DNA of 64,000 nucleotides. Source: Candidatus Alistipes intestinigallinarum (lineage in GTDB: Bacteria; Bacteroidota; Bacteroidia; Bacteroidales; Rikenellaceae). The stretch lies in assembly GCA_019115745.1 (NCBI GenBank), contig DXDA01000036.1, forward strand, positions 29,601 to 93,600. Reading direction: 5' to 3'. Shown here piece after piece: positions 20,826-28,738 of the stretch. The notes under the pieces are model-generated. The model was not told where the DNA came from. It did no database searches and worked only from the letters and a program-made list of their open reading frames with translations. A program made the translations under genes and the position numbers. Positions within the stretch are counted from its first letter, which is position 1. Each line of letters begins with the position of its first letter.

Positions 20826-21938
20826 CTATCGGTCGATCCGGTCGAGCTCCCGGTAGAGGTGCAGGAAGAAGGCGCGGTTGTCGGCCGAGACGTAGTGCAT
20901 CGACCGGGCCTTGGCCCGCGAGAAGGACTTGCAGTAGCGGAGGTAGTATTCCGGACGATTCTCGGGCGGTTCTCCGTTGGCCATCCAGTCCCACTTGGAC
21001 TCCGCCAGGTCGACGACGACGATCTTGTGTCGGGTCATGCGGCATCCGGCAGCGATGCGGACGTTTTGCGACATGGAGAGGGCCTTTTCGAAGATCATGG
21101 GCGAGGCGACCGAGGAGCCGACGGAGAGGTAGACGCCGTCTTCGAGTCGGCAGACGCTGTCGGTGAAGCAGAGGAAATCGACCTCGGCGGTCCGCCCGAC
21201 GGCGGCGAACGAGCAGAGCGGATGCATGAAGAAGACGTCGAGCCCGAACATCGGATGGACCGTCAGCGGAATCCCCGCCTGCCAGGCGGCATACTGAAGA
21301 CTGTACTCCCGGTACGGGAACTGGATGTCGATGCGCCCGGGGCGGAGGTTGTATTTTTCGATCTTTTCCAGCAGGTCGGCTGCGGCCGCCGAACGGTTCG
21401 GGTCCTCGGTGTTGGCGATGTCACGCTGCAGGAGCTCCGGGTTCGGAATGGTCAATCCCTGCTCTGCCAGGGTCCGGGCGATCGATTCGCCCATTCCGAG
21501 CCCTTGCCAGGCTCCGACGAGCAGGGCGAGGCTAATGGATCGGTCGGGCTCCTCCTGCAATCCGAAACTGCCGGCCGGGAGGCTGTTGCGCGTATCTTCG
21601 CAGGCGCAGCCGTGGAAGGCGAATTCCCAGTCGTCGGCGATCGAGGTGCCGGTAGTGGCCAGATGGGTCAGCCAGCCGCGGCGAACGAATTCTCCCACGA
21701 GCGGCCCCAGCCCGTTTCGAATCAGGTGGGTTCCGAAGGTCAGTATCCGGGAAGCCCCCTTTTCCCGGGCTTCGAGGAGGTCGCGGGCCGTGTTGCGGAT
21801 CGTCTCCATGGCCTCTTCGGGCAGCGGAGCCGGAGTCTGGTCGGGGCGGATCACCGCATCGGCGATCCGGACCTGTCTCGCGCATTCGGACAACGGCCGG
21901 AAGCGGATGTCGTCTCGGTTGAAACGGATGTTTTTCAT
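20826..21938 (-). CDS. Uncharacterised ~370 aa protein, family I cannot name, paralogue B
   Basis: Long ORF in coding context. Contains FGTHLIRNGLGPLVGEFVRRGWLTHLATTGTSIADDWEFAFHG, homologous to the next gene. Starts 1 nt after the stop of 21940..23052. Confidence 0.75.
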   Translation of the reverse strand: MKNIRFNRDDIRFRPLSECARQVRIADAVIRPDQTPAPLPEEAMETIRNTARDLLEAREKGASRILTFGTHLIRNGLGPLVGEFVRRGWLTHLATTGTSIADDWEFAFHGCACEDTRNSLPAGSFGLQEEPDRSISLALLVGAWQGLGMGESIARTLAEQGLTIPNPELLQRDIANTEDPNRSAAAADLLEKIEKYNLRPGRIDIQFPYREYSLQYAAWQAGIPLTVHPMFGLDVFFMHPLCSFAAVGRTAEVDFLCFTDSVCRLEDGVYLSVGSSVASPMIFEKALSMSQNVRIAAGCRMTRHKIVVVDLAESKWDWMANGEPPENRPEYYLRYCKSFSRAKARSMHYVSADNRAFFLHLYRELDRIDR

Positions 21939-21939
21939 G

Positions 21940-23052
21940 TCAGCTCATCTTGGAAAGTTCGTGGAAAAGTTTCAGCAGGAAGGCGCGGTTGTCGGCCGTC
22001 AGGAACTCCATGCCGAGCGGTTTGCTGCGGAGGAAGGTCTTCATGAAGGGGGTGTTGTACTCGGGGTTCTCCCGGGGCGGTTCGCCCTGTCGGAACCAGT
22101 CCCACCGCGGTTCGGCCAGGTCGACGACGGCAATGCGGTGGCGGTTGAGTTGCTCACCGTGCTGCAGCGCGACGTTCTGGGCCATGGAGAAGGCCTTCTC
22201 GAAGACCGTGGGCGACATGATCGCCGTCCCGACTGACAGATAAACACCGCCGTTGAGTTCGCTCACCGAATGGGCATAGGAGAGGAAATCGAGTTCGGCG
22301 GCGCGTCCGATGGCGGCTCCCGAGTTGAGGTGGTGCGTGTAGATGATGTCGTGGCCGAACATGGGGTGAGCCGTCGACGCGACGCCGAACTGGAAGGCTC
22401 CGGCTTGCAGGCTGTATTCCCGACAGGGGGTCGGGATCTCGTGCCAGCCCGCCTCCAGGCGGGCCTTGCGGATCACGTTCAACAGGTCTGCCGATGCGGC
22501 TTTCTGCGCGATGTCGCCATCCCGGATCAGGTTGATCAGCTCCTGCTCCGAGGGGATCCGCAGCCCCTGTTCCGCAATGGCCTTGCCGACCGAGGCGCCG
22601 TATCCGTATCCCTGCCATACACCGACGGCAATGGCCAGGTTGATCGAAAATCCGGTCTCCTCCCAGGTCCCGAAGCACCCTTCGGGCAGGTTTTCGTAGA
22701 CGGCTTCGCTGCTTTTGCCCTGGAAGGCGAACTCCCAGTCGTGAATGATCCCGGCTCCATTCGTTGCCAGGTGTGTGATCCAGCCCCGGCGGAGGTACTC
22801 GACCAGCAGCGGACCAAGTCCGTTTTTGATCGAGTGGGCTCCGAAGGCCAGGATGACCGGACGCCCGTTGGTGCGGGCTTCGAGAATGTATTCGGCCGTG
22901 CGGGCAATCATCTCGCAGGCCTCGGGACGCATCTCCGGATCGGGATCCGAGGGGTGGATGTAGATCTCGGCGATGTTCACCTTGTTTTTCCGCTCGGCCA
23001 GAGGCCGTTGGTGGATTTTGCTTCGGTCAAATTGGGGAAGACTCATGGTCAA
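21940..23052 (-). CDS. Uncharacterised ~370 aa protein, paralogue A
   Basis: FGAHSIKNGLGPLLVEYLRRGWITHLATNGAGIIHDWEFAFQGKSSEAV; 4-nt overlap with the stop of the upstream kinase-HAD gene. Confidence 0.75.
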   Translation of the reverse strand: MTMSLPQFDRSKIHQRPLAERKNKVNIAEIYIHPSDPDPEMRPEACEMIARTAEYILEARTNGRPVILAFGAHSIKNGLGPLLVEYLRRGWITHLATNGAGIIHDWEFAFQGKSSEAVYENLPEGCFGTWEETGFSINLAIAVGVWQGYGYGASVGKAIAEQGLRIPSEQELINLIRDGDIAQKAASADLLNVIRKARLEAGWHEIPTPCREYSLQAGAFQFGVASTAHPMFGHDIIYTHHLNSGAAIGRAAELDFLSYAHSVSELNGGVYLSVGTAIMSPTVFEKAFSMAQNVALQHGEQLNRHRIAVVDLAEPRWDWFRQGEPPRENPEYNTPFMKTFLRSKPLGMEFLTADNRAFLLKLFHELSKMS

Positions 23053-24953
23053 AGCTCTTTTTTCAACAGGAACGATGCGAGTTGGCGGTACTCCGTGAAG
23101 TCGGGGATGAGCAGGTCGGCACCGGCTCGGAGCAGCCGTTTGTGTTTGGATTCATTCCATCCGTAGCGGCGCACTTCGTGGCTCTGCACGCCGATGCCCA
23201 GGGCGCCGCAACTGCGTGCAACGCGCATCTCTACGGGCCCGTCGCCGAAGATGACCAGCTTTTCGGGATCGACCTGTTCCTGCTTCAGAATGTTGCGCAG
23301 CACCTGCCGCTTGGGGTCGTTGTGCATGTCGCCGACCGATCCGAAAATCCCGCCGGTGAAGCACTCCGCATATCCCAGCAGTTGCGCTTCGCGGAGTACA
23401 TCCTCCTGATCCGTTCCGCTGGCGAGGTAGATTTTCACACCGTTTGCGGCCAGCGTCCTGAGCAGCGCGATGCTCCCGGCGATGGTCACCTCCTCGGGGG
23501 ATAGCAGTTGCTTCCGGACCCGCTCCACGCGGTGTTCGATGAATGCCAGCAGGGCGTCGTTGTAGATGCGTTTGTACTCCTGGGGCGTACGGATCTCGGA
23601 CTCGGGAACGAGCCCCCATTTCCGGACCGCCTCGACGAGCATCACCATCTGGTTGATCGTCTGAATGCCGGTCGAGCGGACGATGAAGTCCCGGCAGTAG
23701 GCGCGAACCCGTGCCTTGAGCTCTTCGTCGTCGGCTTTGGAGCCCATGATTGCATCGATCATGCAGGCCTCCATGATCTCCTCCCAGCCTTCGCGGAGGG
23801 TTGAGATCGTGCCGTCGTGGTCGAATACGGCGTATTCGATGGCCGGGCGACGGCGGATTGTTTCGAGATCCGTGATGATCTCCGCCGTAAAGGGTTCGCT
23901 CCGGCGGACGGGATGCTCGTCGGCATTGTAGTTGAGGTCGCGGGTCTCTACGATTGCGCGGAGCTCCTCCGGAGAGCAGGTGCCGGTCTGGTGCAGTTTC
24001 TGGACGGTGACGCCGGCCACCGAGTTGCCGATGTGGAGGGCGGGACCGATCGGAAGCCCTGCAGCCAGCGCCAGGGCGAATCCGGAGAAGAAACTGTCTC
24101 CGGCACCGACCGTGTCGAGTTCGGTCAGGAGCGAGAGCCCTTCGGCCGAGGTGAACGTTCCGTCGTAGGCCGTCGCCCCGAGGTCGCCCCGGCTCACGAT
24201 CAGCGGATCTCCGGTCTGCTCGTGGTAACGGCGCATCAGCTCCCGGAGCTCGTCGGCCGGAACGTAGCTGCGCATGGGGTCGAGTTCGATGCCCAGTTCG
24301 GCTGCCACTTCATGCGTGTTGAGTTTGTGCCACATCCCCTTGAAGCGGCGCTGCATGGTCCGGGAGTCCACGATGAAGGGGACTTCGGGATGCTCTGCGG
24401 CCAGGCGGTTCAGCCCGTCGATGAATTCGTCGGTGTAGATCGTGTCTTCGAGCTGCTGGTTGATCAGCACGACATCGGCCTTGGCGACGGCTTCGGTAAC
24501 GCGGTCGAGCAGCAACCGGGCGGTCTCGGCCGAGATTCGGTTGCGGACGCCGGTGTCGATGCGTTCCTGCTCCTTGCTGTCTACGATCGGTTTGATGTAG
24601 GCCGGGGTCATCCACTGCTCGGACTGGACCGTCAGCGGCGCACCGGCGGGAAGTAACTGTTTCATCAGCCGACTCATCTCCGCTCCGAACATGTCCGGTC
24701 CGATGACGCCGATCGGTATGATCTCCCCGGCCCCCAGGGCGCAGAGGTTGGCGAAGACGTTTCCGGCTCCACCGAGCGATGTGGTCAGTTTGTGGGCGCG
24801 GCGGACCTGGAAACCGGTTTCGAGCGAGGGCTCCATGTCGGAACTGTTGACGTGGAAATAGACATCCAGGCAGAAGTCGCCGATCAGGACGAGGGTGGTC
24901 GTTTTCGCGGAAGCGAGCATGGTTTCGACCGCCTGATTGAGTTCTCGTGTCAT
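23049..24953 (-). CDS. Fusion of PfkB-family (HldE/RfaE-like) sugar kinase and HAD-family phosphatase
   Basis: PfkB motifs LIGDFCLDVYFHV, SLGGAGNVFANLCALGA, LDTVGAGDSFFSGFALALAAG. HAD motifs YAVFDHDGTIS, KIYLASGTDQED, KLVIFGDGPVEMRVA. Confidence 0.85.
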   Translation of the reverse strand: MTRELNQAVETMLASAKTTTLVLIGDFCLDVYFHVNSSDMEPSLETGFQVRRAHKLTTSLGGAGNVFANLCALGAGEIIPIGVIGPDMFGAEMSRLMKQLLPAGAPLTVQSEQWMTPAYIKPIVDSKEQERIDTGVRNRISAETARLLLDRVTEAVAKADVVLINQQLEDTIYTDEFIDGLNRLAAEHPEVPFIVDSRTMQRRFKGMWHKLNTHEVAAELGIELDPMRSYVPADELRELMRRYHEQTGDPLIVSRGDLGATAYDGTFTSAEGLSLLTELDTVGAGDSFFSGFALALAAGLPIGPALHIGNSVAGVTVQKLHQTGTCSPEELRAIVETRDLNYNADEHPVRRSEPFTAEIITDLETIRRRPAIEYAVFDHDGTISTLREGWEEIMEACMIDAIMGSKADDEELKARVRAYCRDFIVRSTGIQTINQMVMLVEAVRKWGLVPESEIRTPQEYKRIYNDALLAFIEHRVERVRKQLLSPEEVTIAGSIALLRTLAANGVKIYLASGTDQEDVLREAQLLGYAECFTGGIFGSVGDMHNDPKRQVLRNILKQEQVDPEKLVIFGDGPVEMRVARSCGALGIGVQSHEVRRYGWNESKHKRLLRAGADLLIPDFTEYRQLASFLLKKEL

Positions 24954-24993
24954 TTCAGTAGCTTTTTGGGTTGATAATTCATTTATTTAAACG

Positions 24994-25025
24994 TAAAAGT
25001 AGCTATTCTTTCCGCGATTTCCAAA
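24994..25025 (-). promoter_or_regulatory. Bacteroidetes-type promoter for the kinase-HAD operon
   Basis: Minus strand TTTG (25022-25025), 20 nt, then TACTTTTA (24994-25001), close to TTTG-N19-21-TAnnTTTG. Confidence 0.5.
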
Positions 25026-25222
25026 TCTTTTTTCCGGACACTCCGAAAACGGCCCGTTTCGTCCTGACTTGGCCCTGACGAGCCGTGAAAGGCTTTTGCG
25101 GGTCTCTCGGGGCGTTTTTTCGAGGCCGGGAATTTCGCGGCCTCAGTCATTGGATACATACGCGCAATAATTGTGTGTGAATTTAGCAATAATAAGACGG
25201 ATAAGAAAGGGACGTTCCGTTG

Positions 25223-25230
25223 TATATTTG
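25223..25230 (+). promoter_or_regulatory. Candidate -7 element for the corrinoid cassette
   Basis: TATATTTG matches TAnnTTTG ~50 nt before the ATG at 25281. No clear -33 TTTG seen. Confidence 0.4.
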
Positions 25231-25280
25231 TACTGTCGGAATCAATTTATACGATTAAATACCTATTAAATACCTGAATC

Positions 25281-25916
25281 ATGACAAACTTGAATGAACT
25301 TTACGAAGCGATCCTGAACGGAAAACTCGAACAGGCGCAGGAAGTGACCCGGCAAGCCATTGCCGAAGGTGTCGATCCGCAGGCCATCATCAATAACTAT
25401 ATGGTGAAGGGCATGGAGGAGATCGGAGCCCGTTTCGAGGCGGGCAAGGCCTTTGTGCCGAATCTGCTGATGAGCGCCCGTGCGATGAAGGGCTCGCTCG
25501 AACTGCTCAAGCCGCTGCTCAAGGGTGACCGGAGCTCGTCGGCCGGCAAGGTCGTTATCGGAACGGTGAAGGGCGACCTGCACGACATCGGCAAGAATCT
25601 CGTGGCTTCGATGCTCGAAGGCTGCGGCTTCGAGGTCATCAACCTCGGTGTCGACGTGTCGAGCGAGAAGTTCATCGATGCGGCCCGTGCCAACAACGCC
25701 GATATCATCTGCATGTCGGCGCTCCTGACCACGACGATGAACTACATGAAGGAGGTTGTTGCGGCCGTTGAGGCATCGGGCCTCAAGGGGAAGGTGAAGA
25801 CCATGGTCGGAGGTGCGCCTCTGAACAACGATTTCGCCATGTCCATTGGTGCGGACGGTTACAGCTCGAATGCCAACGATGCCGTCGCTCTGGCGCGTCG
25901 GCTGGTAAATGCCTGA
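25281..25916 (+). CDS. Corrinoid (cobalamin-binding) methyltransferase protein, MtaC/MtbC-like
   Basis: N-terminal helical cap plus B12-binding domain with the DxHxxG signature (GDLHDIGKNLVASMLEGCGFEVINLGVDV) and MVGGAPLN. Confidence 0.9.
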   Translation: MTNLNELYEAILNGKLEQAQEVTRQAIAEGVDPQAIINNYMVKGMEEIGARFEAGKAFVPNLLMSARAMKGSLELLKPLLKGDRSSSAGKVVIGTVKGDLHDIGKNLVASMLEGCGFEVINLGVDVSSEKFIDAARANNADIICMSALLTTTMNYMKEVVAAVEASGLKGKVKTMVGGAPLNNDFAMSIGADGYSSNANDAVALARRLVNA

Positions 25917-25922
25917 CGGAAT

Positions 25923-26618
25923 ATGTTCACGCGGTCCGTATCGTTCTCCGAACTGGAGATTGCCTGGGAGAACATCTGGCAGGAGAGCGGCTGCGAGGGG
26001 TATGTCCCTGATGCTGCGACGCGTCAGTTGTTCGACGAGGTGGCCGGAGAGATCGCACGCACGTGCCGTCCGTCATACGGGTATGTGTCGTATCCCAACG
26101 AGGGGAGCGACAAGACGACGCTGCACTTGGGCGGACGTAGTCTCCGGGCCGGCGGCATCATCAGCCGCTATCTTTACGAGGCGGATGAATTCGTACTCTT
26201 CGTGGCCACGGCGGGCCGGGATTTCGAAGCCTTGCAACGCCGCTTTCACGAGGAGGGAGACATCGTCAAGCAATATTTTGCCGACATCATCGGTTCGGAG
26301 ATCGCCGAGGCGTTGGGCCGCCTGCTCTCCCGGGAACTGGAGGCTGCCCAGGCGGCCCGCGGCTTCCGGATCAGCAACAGCTACAGTCCGGGTTATTGCG
26401 GCTGGCCGGTCAGCGAACAACAGATTCTCTTCTCGCTGCTGCCGCCCGCCCCGTGCGGAATTACGCTGACGGATTCGAGCCTGATGCTGCCGATCAAGTC
26501 GATCAGCGGCGTGATTGCCGTCGGCACGCGGATCGAGAAGAAACCCTACGGGTGTGCGATCTGCGGAAAGAAGGATTGTTACAAGAACAGACTGCGCAAA
26601 AAACAGGAAAAACAATGA
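25923..26618 (+). CDS. MetH activation-domain-like (vitamin B12-dependent methionine synthase activation) protein with C-terminal Cys cluster
   Basis: RISNSYSPGYCGWPVSEQQILFSLLP resembles the SAM-binding region of the MetH activation domain; C-terminus YGCAICGKKDCYKNR. Lies between the corrinoid protein and UroD-like methyltransferase genes. Confidence 0.8.
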   Translation: MFTRSVSFSELEIAWENIWQESGCEGYVPDAATRQLFDEVAGEIARTCRPSYGYVSYPNEGSDKTTLHLGGRSLRAGGIISRYLYEADEFVLFVATAGRDFEALQRRFHEEGDIVKQYFADIIGSEIAEALGRLLSRELEAAQAARGFRISNSYSPGYCGWPVSEQQILFSLLPPAPCGITLTDSSLMLPIKSISGVIAVGTRIEKKPYGCAICGKKDCYKNRLRKKQEKQ

Positions 26619-27619
26619 ATACATCAGCATGGATTGATTCGCTCATCGGGGCGAAGCAGGTGGCTGCGGTTCCGATCATGACGCACCCCGGGATCGAGCT
26701 GTTGGGACTGCAGGTACGGGATGCCGTGATGGACGGACAACGCCATTTCGAGGCTATCGAGGCCCTCAACAAGCGCTTCCCGCAGTCGGCGGCGTGTACC
26801 GTGATCATGGATCTGACGGTCGAGGCCGAGGCGTTTGGCGCCGAGTTGCACGTCACGGAGAACGAGGTTCCGAGTGTGGTCGGGCGCCTGGTTTCTTCCT
26901 ACGAGGAGGTGTGTGCCCTGCAGGTGCCGTCGCTCGACGCGGCGCGCGTGCCCGAATACCTCAAGGCCAACCGTCTGGCGGCCTCCCGCATCGCCAAGCC
27001 GGTTTTTGCGGGGTGTATCGGCCCCTATTCGCTGGCCGGGCGCCTTTACGACATGACGGAGATCATGATGGCAATCTATACCGAGCCGGAGACGGTCGAG
27101 GCGCTTCTGGAGAAGTGCACGGCGTTCATCCTTTCGTATTGCCGGGCTCTGAAGGATTGCGGCGTGGCCGGCGTGATCATTGCGGAACCCGCGGCGGGAT
27201 TGCTGCCGGACGAGGATTGCCGCCGTTACTCGTCGGTCTACGTCCGGCGCATCATCGAGGCGGTGCAGGACGATACCTTCGCGGTGATTCTCCACAACTG
27301 CGGTAATGCGGGTCACTGTACGGGAGCGATGGTTGCGACCGGAGCGAAGGGCTACCACTTCGGCAACCGGATCGATATGCTGGATGCCTTGCGTGACTGC
27401 CCGGCCGATACGTTGGTCATGGGCAATCTGGATCCGGTCGGGATCTTCAAGAATGCCACCCCCGAGCAGGTGGAGACCGCGACGCGGGAGTTGCTGGAGC
27501 GGGCCGCCGGGTATCCGAATTTCGTCATCTCCACCGGATGTGATACGCCGCCGGAGATTCCCATGGCGAATATCGAGGCGTTTTACCGGGCGGTCGATGC
27601 ATTTAATGCCAAGCGTTAG
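26615..27619 (+). CDS. Uroporphyrinogen decarboxylase-family methyltransferase (MtaA/CmuA-like)
   Basis: UroD-fold sequence with AVILHNCGNAGH (His-x-Cys-Gly type metal site) and YHFGNRIDMLDAL; ATGA overlap with the upstream stop. The ORF track start at 26396 lies inside the upstream gene. Confidence 0.85.
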   Translation: MNTSAWIDSLIGAKQVAAVPIMTHPGIELLGLQVRDAVMDGQRHFEAIEALNKRFPQSAACTVIMDLTVEAEAFGAELHVTENEVPSVVGRLVSSYEEVCALQVPSLDAARVPEYLKANRLAASRIAKPVFAGCIGPYSLAGRLYDMTEIMMAIYTEPETVEALLEKCTAFILSYCRALKDCGVAGVIIAEPAAGLLPDEDCRRYSSVYVRRIIEAVQDDTFAVILHNCGNAGHCTGAMVATGAKGYHFGNRIDMLDALRDCPADTLVMGNLDPVGIFKNATPEQVETATRELLERAAGYPNFVISTGCDTPPEIPMANIEAFYRAVDAFNAKR

Positions 27620-27640
27620 TTTGGATATTGGGTTATGGGT

Positions 27641-27679
27641 CGAAGTCTCCTGCCTTTCCGGGCGGGAGGCTTCGTTTTT
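27641..27679 (+). terminator. Intrinsic terminator after the corrinoid cassette
   Basis: CGAAGTCTCCTGCC...GGCGGGAGGCTTCG followed by TTTTT, stem with G-T wobble pairs. Confidence 0.65.
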
Positions 27680-28566
27680 CAGAGGCGGAAGTCCTGTTTG
27701 CGGAATTCGGAGGCCGAGATGCCCACGATGTGCTTGAACGTGCGGGAGAAGTGGTCGGCATTCCCGAATCCGAGTTTTGCGGCGATCTGGGAGATGGTCA
27801 TGGAGGTCTTCAGGAGATAGATGGTCGCCTTGTTGATCTTCAGGTGGATGAAGTAGTCGATCGGGGCCATCGAGGTTTGTCGGACGAACTGCCGGTAGAG
27901 ATACGAGGGACTGTATCCGGCGAATCGGGCGATTTCGTCTATGGTGAGTTTGCGGTCGATGTTCTCGTTCATGAAGTGGGTGACGCGGTTGACAATCCCT
28001 TCGATGTGGCGGGGCTGTTCGTGGACGGTCCCGAAGAGCTTCATGAAGCGGAACGAGGCGATGAAGTGCGCGAAGGCGAGGTTGGCATAGTTGAGGCGGT
28101 CGAGCGAGAGCGTCCCGCACAGGACGGCATAGAGGTTCTCGAAGAGTTCGATGCGTTGTTCGATGCGGATGTGCACCGAGGGCGGGACGGTGATCGGGGA
28201 CTCCATGTCGCGGGCGAAGATCTTGCCCTTCTCGCCGTTGAACCGGATCCAGTAGATGCTCCAGGGGTCGTCGTTTTCGGCCCCGTATGCGAGCGGGGTT
28301 TTCCGGGGCAGGACGATGTATTGGTTGGCCTTGACGGGGATGGTCTGCTGCCGGATCCGGATGAACCCGCTTCCCCAGACGCAGTAGATAAAGATATAGG
28401 CATCGTCGCCGTTCGGACGTTCGACCAGGTGGTGCCGGGCGTGTGCCATGTATCCCAGCGAGTGAATGTAGAGATCCCCGCTCAGCGGATCGTCCTGGAT
28501 CAGATCCAGAAACTGCTGAGGAATGACGATTCGGCGTTCGCCGGGGAAACCGGTTTCGATACCCAT
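27679..28566 (-). CDS. AraC-family transcriptional regulator
   Basis: N-terminal cupin-like sensing region; C-terminal HTH RKLTIDEIARFAGYSPSYLYRQFVRQ...ISQIAAKLGFGNADHFSRTFKHIVGISASEFRK. Confidence 0.9.
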   Translation of the reverse strand: MGIETGFPGERRIVIPQQFLDLIQDDPLSGDLYIHSLGYMAHARHHLVERPNGDDAYIFIYCVWGSGFIRIRQQTIPVKANQYIVLPRKTPLAYGAENDDPWSIYWIRFNGEKGKIFARDMESPITVPPSVHIRIEQRIELFENLYAVLCGTLSLDRLNYANLAFAHFIASFRFMKLFGTVHEQPRHIEGIVNRVTHFMNENIDRKLTIDEIARFAGYSPSYLYRQFVRQTSMAPIDYFIHLKINKATIYLLKTSMTISQIAAKLGFGNADHFSRTFKHIVGISASEFRKQDFRL

Positions 28567-28679
28567 CTGGTAGCTTGTTTTCAGGGAATAAAGGTAGGAA
28601 AAAATTCTGTTCCCGGGACATGGAATCCTCGAAATTTGCCCGTGCGGGGATATTCGGCGCCGCGGGATTGCCCGGCGAA

Positions 28680-28710
28680 TTGGCGATGCGGAAAATTTGC
28701 CCTATTTTTG
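28680..28710 (+). promoter_or_regulatory. Promoter for the NhaC-family gene
   Basis: TTGG (28680-28683), 19 nt, then TATTTTTG (28703-28710), upstream of the ATG at 28739. Confidence 0.5.
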
Positions 28711-28738
28711 CACCCTGTTCGTACACGATTTTGACGTT

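Noticed and set aside
23049-24953. Calling the kinase-HAD fusion hldE
   Set aside because: HldE joins PfkB to a nucleotidyltransferase; here the C-terminal half has HAD phosphatase motifs (DHDGT, GDGP), so the symbol would be wrong.
24954-25280. Cobalamin riboswitch upstream of the corrinoid cassette
   Set aside because: I looked for a B12-box-like conserved segment and could not recognise one; a covariance-model (Infernal) scan is needed.
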